The position numbers and the translations under genes are program-made. The notes under the pieces were generated by a model that was not told where the DNA came from, made no database searches, and worked only from the letters and a program-made list of their open reading frames with translations. From assembly GCA_020525365.1 (NCBI GenBank), contig JAIZOF010000001.1, positions 682,502-746,501 of the forward strand: DNA of 64,000 nucleotides, written 5' to 3'. Shown here in pieces: positions 19,255-28,640 of this stretch. Origin of the DNA: Sulfurovum sp. Lineage in GTDB: Bacteria > Campylobacterota > Campylobacteria > Campylobacterales > Sulfurovaceae. The stretch's first letter is position 1, and each line of letters opens with the position of its first letter.

Positions 19255-20261
19255 GACCAAAGGGTATATTGTTGTATTAAATTTTACAAGGGTATTTCTA
19301 ACCATATTTCTCCTTTTTTCCTCATTATCTCACTGATATTTCTTGTTAAGATATCGTCATTTTACTACTCAAATTAAGCTTACATTTACTGAGCTAATGG
19401 TACTTTTTAGCTACTCCATACCTGACATTATTTTCTATACACTTCCCCTCTCTTTCATTGCAGCACTATCTAATACACTGATTAGACTTTCAACTGGCAA
19501 TGGTGGTTATACTATTGATGTTAGGATTAGAAATGCAAATCGTGTGCTTCGTAACCTTTTCTTATCAATACACTCTTCTCTATGCTTCTGATAGCATTCT
19601 CTTTTATTGCTATGCCCATAAGCAACAGGTGATTCAAATTATTCAAGGAGGAAAAAAAGAGGACAGAAAGCAAAACTCAATATTGTTTCAAAACTAGGAC
19701 AAGTTTGGCAAATATTGTAATCTGTGAAGGACAAAATAAGGTAGATGGTGGCTTTCGAGATCTGGTTATTTATAACAATGCTTTGATAAACAAATGAACA
19801 GTTCTTTTAACGCAAAACAAGGAAGGAACTCAATAAGCAAAATGGGCAAATTTCTCTTATCTGCACAAGATGATTTGTGGATACACCTACTCCAATGGTT
19901 ATCTGCGGCAGATTCAGTATAGAGATACTTGAGGCGCTGACACAGTAGAACAAAAACCTTTTGCTTTGAGGATATCCATCAGCTATTGGGAAGGGCATCA
20001 CACATGATCATAGGAGTATGCACCGACTTCAACCTTTCATCAGCCTCATACCACTGCTTGCTCTCTACCCTGTAGCAGCATTCACAATCATTAATCCACG
20101 ATATCAGAAGAACATACTTTTATCATTATTTCTATAACCACTGCACATATCGCTTCTTCTTTGGAAAAGAGTGATAATATTCCTATGCTTATAAGTGATC
20201 TACTCTTCTTACATTTAGTGATTTTTGGCTCTTTCGAAAACGATGTAGCAAGGTATTTTAA
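19248..20261 (+). pseudogene. Degenerate lptF copy
   Basis: A broken copy of the permease gene at 26199-27224. The segment TTQIKLTFTELMVLFSYS (near 19365) survives in one frame before a shift. Confidence 0.8.
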
Positions 20262-20958
20262 TGCGTGTTAGGCAATCATTGCTTATGATGGTGAAGAGTA
20301 TCTTTTATGGGTTTCAAAACAGCGCACAACTCCACATACAATCACGCAATGCATTGAAAAGATACTCAAAACACTACTGGTTATTTAACCATTATTGGTA
20401 GCGGAAGAACCGATAGAGGTGTCCGTACAGAGACAAGTAATCCACCAAGTCTGCCTGATTTCTGGGAAAGATCTTGAAAGAATTAAGACCTCCTCAATCG
20501 TAAACTCAAGGTATCTTCTTTCGCAAGATCACTATTGAGATCATTTCATACCAGATTGATGCCAAAACGTCTCTATCGTTATCTCTTCAAAACATCACAA
20601 CCCAATGTATTTAGAACAGAAACTATATTGCATACTACAAAACACTTTGATATATGCCCTCAATAGTGCTAAATACTTTATTGGAGAGCATGATTTTGTT
20701 ATTTCTATAAAACCGCTCCAAGGTACACACAACCCATAGAATACTCTACCAAGCAGGCTGCTACTGTTATCAAGGTTTTTATGTAATCATTTGGAAACAA
20801 AATGGTTTTTACGCTCGCAATTTACGCATGATGGTTTGATGCAGCTATGATGTGCGTATGGCACGTTAAGTCTGGGCACACTTCAGGCACAGTTAATACA
20901 ACAAATCGTATATAACTACACACTTTCCTACAAGGTGTTGGTTCAAAATTAGTATTAA
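20261..20958 (+). pseudogene. Degenerate truA copy
   Basis: A broken copy of truA (25474-26199). The TAATG overlap with the lptF copy is present; indels break the frame within the first 60 bases. Confidence 0.8.
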
Positions 20959-20969
20959 AGTTTACCGGT

Positions 20970-21323
20970 ATGAAATATATTTACCCTTGATGTTTGGCTT
21001 CTTTGTATTATCCTTGTGCAACTTAGATGATCCTATGAAGATACTCTATATATGAAGAGTGGCTGTTCTGTATGGACTTTATGCAGAGGAATTGGTGCAA
21101 CACATGAGACTTCAAAGCCTAAAGATCTACTCAAGGAGCAATTACAAAAAATCTCAAAGGAAAAACCCGTAGTGCTTTGGTGCAGTTATGAGTCTCCTTG
21201 CTAAGAACTGAGTAATAAGCAGATTGAGCAGATGACAACATGGCTTTCACGGCTTAAGAAGAGAAGCCCTAATGAGACGTATGAGTTGAGTATTTCGACA
21301 ACACCGGAGATGGTGCGTCATGT
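20970..21323 (+). pseudogene. Degenerate cytochrome c copy
   Basis: A broken copy of the cytochrome at 25097-25459; the CxxCH heme motif region near 21060 is disrupted by deletions. Confidence 0.8.
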
Positions 21324-21377
21324 GATCAATTTCAAGAAGTGGGAGGAAGTAACAATGTGTTCTCTTGGGATCTTCTG

Positions 21378-21910
21378 TTATTTCTCTTCACTTTCCTCCT
21401 TGAGCTCGTCAAGTTCCTCTTTTGCGTAAAGTTCCTTTGTCAAGATCCTTCTCTTTCTACATTTGCACCATATTCATAAACAAGTTCTCCTACATCTTTT
21501 CCTTGCTTTAAATATTACCAACTACAAATAATATAAGAACAAAGTGGATACAGTATTGTAACAAATCTTTTAAATTGTCATAAAAAATATCTTAGATACA
21601 ACCAAATATAGAAGAAGCATCAGATAGGTTCCAAAGTTTATGCTCTTTAAGCTCTTCTTGTCCTGCCTAGTCAATACACTAAATGCCTCTTTTCATCACT
21701 AGCCAGTAAAATATGCAGAAATGGTTTGCAATCATACCAAAAATGAGTAGCACAAGGCTAGTCCACTAGTACTTTCTTCTTCATAAGGTTAACAAAGTTC
21801 CATCATGAGCACAAATGCAGAATGGCTATCTGAAATGATCTATTATGGTGGATGCAATAGTATGGGGATATCAAACAGTATTCATTCGGTAGTTTTAATG
21901 CTGTAGTTCT
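21378..21910 (-). pseudogene. Degenerate DUF2231 gene copy
   Basis: A broken copy of the membrane protein gene at 24478-25032, reverse oriented, with its ATG lost at the upstream end. Confidence 0.8.
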
Positions 21911-21983
21911 ATATATTTCCTTTATTATTTTAACATGGACTATTATAACATAAAATGAATTTATTTTTATGACATAACTTAAT

Positions 21984-22407
21984 TTAAAATGGTCTAATCA
22001 CAACCATAACAATTCCAACCATCAAATATTTGGTACTTCGTATATATTCAGAAACAAATTTACCACTTTTTGTAATGACATTCTCTCTAAGTTTCTTTCT
22101 CAATTGCTCTAAAAGAAAAGTGGTATGTAACCAGAAGTGCAGCAAACAAGTTTTGCAGCCCATCCACCACCGCTTTGAAAAATAGCAGGATTCAGGTAAA
22201 CATTGTGGCGCCTGAAGTATTGTCATACATTACAGCACTATTGGCTTTATTGAATATACTCTTGTCTTTGTACCACTTTTACAAACCCTTTGTTCTCTCC
22301 ATTTTCACTATGTGGTAGACAAATAGGCGTGGCTGATAAAACAACATTGCCATCCAGCTAATAAAACCCATGACATGAAATGCCAATATCCAAGTATAGT
22401 ATTGCAT
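21984..22407 (-). pseudogene. Degenerate hemJ copy
   Basis: A broken copy of hemJ (23970-24404). The end (LRKKLRENV and following) and the start are recognisable, but frameshifts separate them. Confidence 0.8.
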
Positions 22408-23168
22408 CTATTCTCCAATTATTATAAAGTCTTTTTTGCTATATATCACTAGCTGTAGCCTTCTATAATATCTATATAGACTGTATTTATCTTTGACTAC
22501 TAGTACCATTGCGTCATTATCAGTTTCCGACTTTTTAAAAGTAGATAGGTATCTTTTGCCATCGGTGCAAAGTAGCCTTTTGATATACCCCAACAGATTC
22601 CGTACCACTTCATTTTGTCTCAATCTTATCAAAACTACCATAATAAACAGAAAAGAGCCTCTCCTTCTCTGTTATGTGTGATATTGCCGTAATCTCCTTG
22701 AGCCTTTATATGTGTGTATTGTCTGTATTGTCGGGTCGTATTTGATGTCCCTCTTAAACCAACCGGCAAGACAAGCCATCTACCATGAGGTACTGTTTAA
22801 TGACAACAAGAACGTCCCACGTTCAAGCACAACAACCACATCTTTCAATACAACAGGTGCATCAAACATCGGTGCATAAAGCATCTCTATGGTGCCACTC
22901 TTTAGTGCTTTCTGATTTTTTTGTTACCAAAGGCAGGTATGGCTTTGTATCAAATAGTACCAAATGGGCAAGTGGTCAGAGTACCCCTCTCCTGTATGCT
23001 TGCCTCTCTCATCTGCCAACCCAGTTAATATACCTTTGGGGTAAATAGATAGCAGGGCTTAAATACCCTGAACAGATCATTGACATAGTCTATTCCTTTA
23101 CCATCAAAGCATGCAGAGACGAAAGTGGCGTGTGACCTAAAGTGCTCTTTTTCCCATAAAACCTATGG
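22408..23168 (-). pseudogene. Degenerate EEP-family gene copy
   Basis: A broken copy of the gene fragment at 23172-23969. A piece with QNEVVRNLLGYIKRLLCTDGK remains near 22600. It ends at the fold point of the palindrome. Confidence 0.8.
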
Positions 23169-23197
23169 CTTGAGCTCTCTCCTCAAGAGCGTTGGAA
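23169..23197. other. Fold point (loop) of the palindrome
   Basis: The left arm ends with CCTATGG and the right begins with CCATAAG; the 29 bases between are unpaired. In the right frame this loop encodes ELSPQERWN and continues straight into the EEP gene, so it is native sequence of that gene and not a linker. Confidence 0.85.
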
Positions 23198-23969
23198 CCA
23201 TAAGTTTTATGGGAAAAAGAGTACTTTAGGTCACATGCTACTGCCTCAAAGTATGCTTGATGGTAAAGGAATAGACTATGTCAATGATTCGTTCAGGGTA
23301 TTTAAGCCCCGCTATCTATTTACCCCAAAAGGGTATATTAACCGTTGGCAGATGAGAGAGGGTAAGCATACAGGAGAGGGGTACTCTGACCACTTGCCCA
23401 TTTTTGCACTATTTGATACAAAGCCATACCTGCCTTTGGTAACAAAAAATCAGAAAGCACTAAAGAGTAGCACCATAGAGATGCTTTATGCGACCGATAA
23501 GCTTGATGCACCCGTTGTATTGAAAGATGTGGTTGTTGTGCTTGAACGTGGACGTTCTGTTGTCATTAAACAGTACCCCAAGGGTAGAGGTGTATTTGTC
23601 TTTGGCTTAGTTGGTTTAAGAGAGGGACATCGTTACGACCTGACAATACAGACAATACACACATATAAGGGGCTCAAGGAGATTACGGCAATATCACACA
23701 TAACAGAGAAGGGGAGAGTGGCTCTTTCTGCTTATTATGGTAGTTTTGATAAGATGAGACAAAATGAAGTGGTACGGAATCTTGTTGGGGTATATCAAAA
23801 AGGCTACTTTTGCACCGATGGCAAAAAGATACCTATCTACTTTAAAAGTCGGAAACTGATACCACGCAATGGTACTAAAATAAAGATAGCCATAGCCCAT
23901 ATAGGATATTATAGAAGGCTACAGCTAGTGATATATAGCAAAAAAGACTTTACAATACTGGAGAAATAG
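23172..23969 (+). CDS. EEP-family nuclease/phosphatase, 5'-truncated
   Basis: The C-terminal part of an endonuclease/exonuclease/phosphatase-family protein. The SDHLP motif (GEGYSDHLPIFALF, about 20 residues after a WQMREGKH stretch) supplies the family's catalytic Asp-His pair. It is followed by about 180 residues of unrecognised, beta-rich sequence (VVVVLERGRSVVIKQYPKGRGVFVFG). The N-terminal two thirds of the EEP domain are missing because the fold point cuts the gene; the frame is open from 23172, and the ATG at 23235 is only an internal methionine. It abuts hemJ with no gap. In the true genome the gene should extend beyond this point. Confidence 0.7.
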   Translation, partial: ELSPQERWNHKFYGKKSTLGHMLLPQSMLDGKGIDYVNDSFRVFKPRYLFTPKGYINRWQMREGKHTGEGYSDHLPIFALFDTKPYLPLVTKNQKALKSSTIEMLYATDKLDAPVVLKDVVVVLERGRSVVIKQYPKGRGVFVFGLVGLREGHRYDLTIQTIHTYKGLKEITAISHITEKGRVALSAYYGSFDKMRQNEVVRNLVGVYQKGYFCTDGKKIPIYFKSRKLIPRNGTKIKIAIAHIGYYRRLQLVIYSKKDFTILEK

Positions 23970-24404
23970 ATGCAATACTATACTTGGATATTGGCATTTC
24001 ATGTCATGGGTTTTATTAGCTGGATGGCAATGCTGTTTTATCAGCCACGCCTATTTGTCTACCATAGTGAAAATGGAGACAACAAAGGGTTTGTAAAAGT
24101 GGTACAAAGACAAGAGTATATTCTCAATAAAGCCATTGGGGTGCCAGCAATGTGGGCGACAATACTCTCAGGCGCCACAATGCTTTACCTGAATCCTGCT
24201 ATTTTTCAAAGCGGTGGGTGGATGCATGCAAAACTTTTGTTTGCTGCACTCTTGGTTACATACCACTTTTCTTTAGAGCAATTGAGAAAGAAACTTAGAG
24301 AGAATGCCCATTACAAAAGTGGTAAATGGTTTCGAATATATAATGAAGTACCAACATTTCTGATGGTTGGAATTGTTATTATGGTTGTGATTAGACCATT
24401 TTAA
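23970..24404 (+). CDS. hemJ: Protoporphyrinogen oxidase HemJ
   Basis: A 144-residue membrane protein with four hydrophobic segments. The start (YYTWILAFHVMGFISWMAMLFYQPRLFVYH) carries the conserved histidine and the PRLFVYH motif of HemJ, and the last part (LEQLRKKLRE, RIYNEVPTFLMVGIVIMVV) matches the family. HemJ oxidises protoporphyrinogen IX to protoporphyrin IX in heme synthesis. It follows the EEP gene directly and precedes a DUF2231 gene by 73 bases. A plain CopD-family protein is the alternative. Confidence 0.85.
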   Translation: MQYYTWILAFHVMGFISWMAMLFYQPRLFVYHSENGDNKGFVKVVQRQEYILNKAIGVPAMWATILSGATMLYLNPAIFQSGGWMHAKLLFAALLVTYHFSLEQLRKKLRENAHYKSGKWFRIYNEVPTFLMVGIVIMVVIRPF

Positions 24405-24477
24405 ATTAAGTTATGTCATAAAAATAAATTGTTTTATGTTATAATAGTCCATGCTAAAATAATATTAAAGGAAATAT

Positions 24478-25032
24478 ATGGAACTACCAGCATTAAAACT
24501 ACCGACAGTTGAATTACCGTTTGATATCCCCATACTATTGCATCCACCAATAGATCATTTCGTGATAGCCATTCCTGTACTTGTGCTCATGATGGAACTT
24601 GTTAACCTTTTTATGAAGAAGAAAGCAATTAGTGTGATCAGCCTTGTGCTACTCATTTTTGGTATGATTGCAACCATTTCTGCATATTTTACTGGGCTAG
24701 CAGATGGAAAAGAGGCATTTAGTGCATTGACTCAGGCAGGACAAGGAGAGCTTAAAGAGCATAAACTTCTTGGAACCTATCTGATGCTTCTCTCTATGGT
24801 TTTGGTTGTATCTAAGATATTTTTTATGACAATTTCAAAAAGATTTGTTACAATACTATATCCACTTATTCTTATATTATTTGTAGTTGGTATTTTAAAG
24901 CAAGGAAAAGATGGTGGAGAACTTGTTTATGAATATGGTGCAAATGTAGAAAGAGTAGCTGATCTTGACAGCGAACTTTTTGACGCAAAAGAGGAACTTG
25001 ACGAGCTCAAGGAGGAAAGTGAAGAGAAATAA
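24478..25032 (+). CDS. DUF2231-like membrane protein
   Basis: A 184-residue protein with four predicted membrane helices (about residues 28-45, 52-70, 99-117, 122-142) and a charged C-terminal coiled coil (DLDSELFDAKEELDELKEE). A histidine before the first helix (PPIDHFVIAIPVL) and one between helices (KEHKLLGTY) are in positions typical of DUF2231, a family of probable heme or electron-transfer membrane proteins. Function unknown. An aagga box precedes the ATG. Its neighbour hemJ supports a heme-linked role, by inference. Confidence 0.65.
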   Translation: MELPALKLPTVELPFDIPILLHPPIDHFVIAIPVLVLMMELVNLFMKKKAISVISLVLLIFGMIATISAYFTGLADGKEAFSALTQAGQGELKEHKLLGTYLMLLSMVLVVSKIFFMTISKRFVTILYPLILILFVVGILKQGKDGGELVYEYGANVERVADLDSELFDAKEELDELKEESEEK

Positions 25033-25096
25033 CAGAAGATCCCCTAAGATTCAAGAGAACATATCACATTCCCTCCCACTTCTTGAAAATTGATCA

Positions 25097-25459
25097 CTAT
25101 GACGCACCATCTCCGGTGTTGTCGAAATACTCCAACTCATACGTTTCATTAGGCTTCTCTTTCTTAAGCCGTGAAAGCCATGTTGTCATCTGCTCAATCT
25201 GCTTATTGCTCAGTTCTTGTGCAAAGGAGACCATAACCGTACCAAAAGCACTACGGGTTTTTCCCTTTTTGAGATTTTGTAATCGTTCTTTGAGTAGATC
25301 TTTAGGTTTTCCTTGAAGTCTCGGTGTTGCACCAATTCCCTCTGCATAAAGTCCATGACAAGCAGAACAGCCACTCTTCATATAGAGTATCTTCATAGGA
25401 TCATCTGTTGCATATGATAATAAAGAAGCCAACATCAAGGGTAAATATATATTTCTCAT
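25097..25459 (-). CDS. Class I c-type cytochrome, periplasmic
   Basis: A 120-residue protein with a short signal peptide (MRNIYLPLMLASLLSYA) and one heme motif CSACH (about residues 31-35); a methionine in GTVMVSFAQ is a likely axial ligand. It would act in the periplasm as a small electron carrier. It is the last gene of a minus-strand run truA-lptF-prepilin peptidase and converges with the DUF2231 gene. Confidence 0.85.
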   Translation of the reverse strand: MRNIYLPLMLASLLSYATDDPMKILYMKSGCSACHGLYAEGIGATPRLQGKPKDLLKERLQNLKKGKTRSAFGTVMVSFAQELSNKQIEQMTTWLSRLKKEKPNETYELEYFDNTGDGAS

Positions 25460-25473
25460 ACCGGTAAATCCTT

Positions 25474-26199
25474 TTAATACTTAATTTTAGCCAAATAGAG
25501 ACCTTGTGGTGGTGCCAGTGTAGTTGTTATACGATTTGTTGTATTAATCTGTGCCTGAAGTGCGTCTAGGCTTAACGTACCATACGCACACATCATAGCT
25601 GCATCAACCATCATGCGTACCTGTGAGCGTAAAAAACCATTTGCTTCAAAATAGATTACATAAAAACCTTGATAACAGTAGCAGCCTGCTTGGTAGAGTA
25701 TTCTGCGTGTTGTGTGTACCTTGGAGCCGGTTTTATGGAAATAATAAAAATCATGCTCTCCAATAAAGTATTTTAGTGCACTATTGAGTAGGCATATATC
25801 AAAGTGCTTTTTGTAGTATGCAATATAGTTTCGTTCAAATACATTGGGTTGTGATGTTTTAAAGAGATAACGATAGAGACGTTTTTTGGCATCAAATCTG
25901 GCATGAAAATGATCTTTTTCAATAGTGATCTTGCGAAAGAAGATACCTTTAAGTTTACGATTGAGGAGGTGTCTTAATTTTTCAAGATCTTCCCAGAAAT
26001 CAGGCAGATCAAAGTGGATTACTTGCCCTGTTGCATGGACACCTCTATCGGTTCTTCCGCTACCAATAATGGTTGTATTAATCTGTAGTGTTTTGAGTAT
26101 CTTTTCAATGGCATGCGTGATTGTATGTGGAGTTGTGCGCTGTTTTTGAAACCCATAAAAGATACTACCATCATAAGCAATGATTGCCTTAACACGCAT
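25474..26199 (-). CDS. truA: tRNA pseudouridine(38-40) synthase TruA
   Basis: TruA makes pseudouridine at positions 38-40 of many tRNAs. The 241-residue protein opens with the family pattern YDGSIFYGFQKQ and has the catalytic aspartate in GSGRTDRGVHATGQV (about residue 54). I start at the ATG at 26199, whose A is the last base of the lptF stop codon; an in-frame start 12 codons upstream would lie in lptF. It belongs to the uppS to truA operon. Confidence 0.93.
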   Translation of the reverse strand: MRVKAIIAYDGSIFYGFQKQRTTPHTITHAIEKILKTLQINTTIIGSGRTDRGVHATGQVIHFDLPDFWEDLEKLRHLLNRKLKGIFFRKITIEKDHFHARFDAKKRLYRYLFKTSQPNVFERNYIAYYKKHFDICLLNSALKYFIGEHDFYYFHKTGSKVHTTRRILYQAGCYCYQGFYVIYFEANGFLRSQVRMMVDAAMMCAYGTLSLDALQAQINTTNRITTTLAPPQGLYLAKIKY

Positions 26200-27224
26200 T
26201 AAAAATACCTTGCTACACGTTTTCGAAAGAGCCAAAAACCTCCACTAAATGTAAGAAGAGTGACTACTATAAGCATAGGAATATTGCCCCACTTTTCCAA
26301 AGAAGAAGCGATGAGGTAAAGCAGCAGTGTTGTTGTGAAAATAACGATAAAAGTATGGTTTTTCTGATATCGTGGATTAATGATTGTGAATGCTGCTACA
26401 GGGTAGAGAGCAAGCAGTGGTATGAGGCTGATGAAAAAGAAAAAAAGAAGTCGGTGCATAATTCTATGATCATGTGATGCCCTTCCCCAATAGCTGATGA
26501 TATCCTCAAAGTAAAAAGGTTTTTGTTCTACTGTGTCAAATGCCTCAAGCATCTCATACTGAATCTGCCGCAGATAACCATTGGAGTAGGTGTATCCATA
26601 ACCATCTTGCAGGATAAGAGAAATTTGCCCATTTTGCTTATTGAGTCTTCCTTGTTTTGCAGCAAAGAACTGTTCATTTTGTTTATCAGCATTGTTATAA
26701 ATAACCAGATCTTGAAAGCCACCATCTACCTTATTTTGTCCTCTTACATAGACATAATATTTGCCAAACTTTTGTCCTAGTTTTCCTGAAACAATATTGA
26801 GTTTTGCTTCACTTCTTTTTTCCTCCTTGAATAATTTGAACGCCTGCTTGCTTATGGGCATAGCAATAAAAGAGAATGCTATCAGAAGCATAGAGAAGAG
26901 TAGGCTGATAAGAAAAAGGTTACGAAGAATACGATTTGCATTTAATCCTAACACACAAAGGGCAATCAATTCATTGCCAGTTGAAAGTCTAATCAGTGTA
27001 TTAGATAGTGCTGCAATGAAAGAGAGGGGAAGTGTATAGAAAATAATGTCAGGTATGGAGTAGCTAAAAAGTACCATCAGCTCAGTAAATGTAAGTTTAA
27101 TTTGAGTAGTAAGTGACGATATCTTAACAAGAAATATCAGTGAGATAATGAGGAAAAAAGGGAGAAATATGGTTAGAAATGACTTTGTAAAATTTAATAC
27201 AATATACCCTTTGGTCTTAACCAT
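26199..27224 (-). CDS. lptF: LptF/LptG-family permease
   Basis: A 341-residue inner-membrane protein of the YjgP/YjgQ family, the permease part of the machine that moves lipopolysaccharide to the outer membrane. Three hydrophobic segments at the N-terminus (about residues 10-120), a large periplasmic jellyroll region (about 125-255) and three C-terminal helices (258-340) match the fold. The family has two paralogues; LptF or LptG cannot be told apart with certainty. The start overlaps the end of the prepilin peptidase gene by 8 bases. Confidence 0.8.
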   Translation of the reverse strand: MVKTKGYIVLNFTKSFLTIFLPFFLIISLIFLVKISSLTTQIKLTFTELMVLFSYSIPDIIFYTLPLSFIAALSNTLIRLSTGNELIALCVLGLNANRILRNLFLISLLFSMLLIAFSFIAMPISKQAFKLFKEEKRSEAKLNIVSGKLGQKFGKYYVYVRGQNKVDGGFQDLVIYNNADKQNEQFFAAKQGRLNKQNGQISLILQDGYGYTYSNGYLRQIQYEMLEAFDTVEQKPFYFEDIISYWGRASHDHRIMHRLLFFFFISLIPLLALYPVAAFTIINPRYQKNHTFIVIFTTTLLLYLIASSLEKWGNIPMLIVVTLLTFSGGFWLFRKRVARYF

Positions 27225-27951
27225 AAATCAATCTCCCTAAAAATTGGGTTGTCTCTATGTCGTAAAGATAGACAATAAAAGTTGCGAGTGCAAGAAATGG
27301 CACAAATGGTACACCACTTTGACGATTGAGCAGTGAAGGGATGATGGCAAGAATGGCTGAGAGAAAAAGGGCAGCAAAAAAGTTAGGAAACCCTAACAGT
27401 GCTCCCATGGTTCCAGCAACAATTACATCTGCTCCACCCATTGCCTGCCTTCGTGCAAGTAAAGAAGAGAAAAAACCAACTATATAGAGCCCACCTGCAG
27501 CCATAATTGCAGATATGATTGCTTGAGGAAAGTTTGGTTGGATAAGCGCAACAATGAGTGCTGTAAAGTTAATGCTGTCTGGAACTGCCATATATTTAAA
27601 GTCAATCATGACAAGCACAAAGAGTGCAGCAAATGAAGCTACTACAAAAGGGAGATACCATACAAGTTCAAGTTTCATGTATAAGATCAAAAAGAGTAGT
27701 CCTGTGATTAGTTCTACAATGGGATATTGTTTGGCAATGGGCTCTTTACAAAAGCCACATTTTCCACGAAGAGAGAGCCATGAAAGAATGGGGATATTGT
27801 GGTACCACCTAAGGGGTGTTTGACAACTTTGGCATTTGGAGGCAGGCAAAACAATACTCTCCCCCTTGGGGATACGGTAGATGACAACATTAAGAAATGA
27901 GCCAACCATTGTGCCTAAAATAAATATGAAAAATGTTATTGTCATTTCCAT
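27217..27951 (-). CDS. Prepilin peptidase (A24 family)
   Basis: A 244-residue membrane protease of the PilD family, which cuts type IV pilin-like leaders and can methylate the new N-terminus. Evidence: MVGSFLNVVIYRIP near the start, two CxxC pairs (CQSC, CGFC; residues about 40-69), and the two catalytic aspartates in MIDFKYMAVPDSI (about 115) and GGADVIVAGTMG (about 172). About seven hydrophobic segments. No pilus genes lie nearby. It overlaps uppS by one base (TAATG). Confidence 0.9.
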   Translation of the reverse strand: MEMTITFFIFILGTMVGSFLNVVIYRIPKGESIVLPASKCQSCQTPLRWYHNIPILSWLSLRGKCGFCKEPIAKQYPIVELITGLLFLILYMKLELVWYLPFVVASFAALFVLVMIDFKYMAVPDSINFTALIVALIQPNFPQAIISAIMAAGGLYIVGFFSSLLARRQAMGGADVIVAGTMGALLGFPNFFAALFLSAILAIIPSLLNRQSGVPFVPFLALATFIVYLYDIETTQFLGRLIYG

Positions 27952-28640
27952 TATGCTAATCCTCCAAAGCGTCGTGTAAGTTTCTCAAAATCAGTAATAA
28001 TTTCATCGAGTTCTTGTGTGGTAAAGTCAGGCCAAAATGTTTGTGTAAAGTAGAGCTCAGCATAGCTAATTTGCCAAAGCAAATAGTTAGAAACACGCTC
28101 CTCTCCACTGGTACGGATGAGTAGATCTATATCACTATATGGGGTTTGTAACATAGAGGAGATATCCTCTTCGACCACCTTCTCTTTTTTTGCTTTAATT
28201 AAACTGTTGACTGCATGGACAATCTCTGCACGACCTCCATAGTTGAGGGCAAGTATATGTATGAGGCTAGTATTGTGCTTAGTCGCTTCTGTGGTCGCTT
28301 CTATTCTTTTTTGAAGTTTTGGTGAAAAAGTACTTGTATTTCCAATGGTCATAAAGCATATATTATTGTTGAGGTAGGTTTCTAGCTCCTGCTGAAGGTA
28401 TCGATCGAGCAGACGCATAAGAAAGTCTACTTCAAGTTTTGGACGTTTCCAGTTCTCTGTACTAAAAGCATAGAAAGTAACACTCTCAATCGTAGGGTGT
28501 TTGGCACAATAAGTAGTGACATCGCGTATAGTTTCAGCACCTTTTTCATGCCCTTTGGTACGGTTAAGCCCACGCTGTTGTGCCCATCGACCATTCCCGT
28601 CCATAATGATAGCAAGGTGCTTGAGTGGTGTTTTAGTCAT
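27951..28640 (-). CDS. uppS: Undecaprenyl diphosphate synthase UppS
   Basis: UppS makes the C55 lipid carrier for cell-wall synthesis by cis-prenyl condensation. The start region has [17 protein letters not shown] with the catalytic Asp; later blocks are [20 protein letters not shown] and the C-terminal RTSGEERVSNYLLWQISYAELYF. I use the ATG at 28640, which overlaps the end of coaBC by 8 bases (229 aa); an upstream in-frame ATG at 28661 is possible. Full family length. Confidence 0.93.
   Translation of the reverse strand: MTKTPLKHLAIIMDGNGRWAQQRGLNRTKGHEKGAETIRDVTTYCAKHPTIESVTFYAFSTENWKRPKLEVDFLMRLLDRYLQQELETYLNNNICFMTIGNTSTFSPKLQKRIEATTEATKHNTSLIHILALNYGGRAEIVHAVNSLIKAKKEKVVEEDISSMLQTPYSDIDLLIRTSGEERVSNYLLWQISYAELYFTQTFWPDFTTQELDEIITDFEKLTRRFGGLA

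Larger units (their letters stand above)
13194..23168. repeat. Degenerate inverted copy of 23198-33107
   Basis: Gene by gene this stretch is the reverse complement of the clean right half, with frequent transitions, homopolymer changes and single-base indels. From the glmU start to the fold it is 7,786 bases here against 7,996 in the clean half. Damage ignores coding frames and intergenic borders. That pattern fits an unpolished long-read sequence better than evolutionary decay. Residual reading frames inside it should not be treated as new genes; the broken copies are listed separately. Confidence 0.9.

Noticed and set aside
17579-19591. Residual reading frames in the noisy half taken as new genes
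   Set aside because: Each is a fragment of uppS, coaBC, the peptidase or lptF in a shifted frame; matching clean genes exist in the right half.
13301-23168. Decayed genomic island with pseudogenes under relaxed selection
   Set aside because: Noise hits intergenic and coding parts equally, includes many single-base homopolymer changes, and pairs with intact core genes 10 kb away; sequencing error is simpler.
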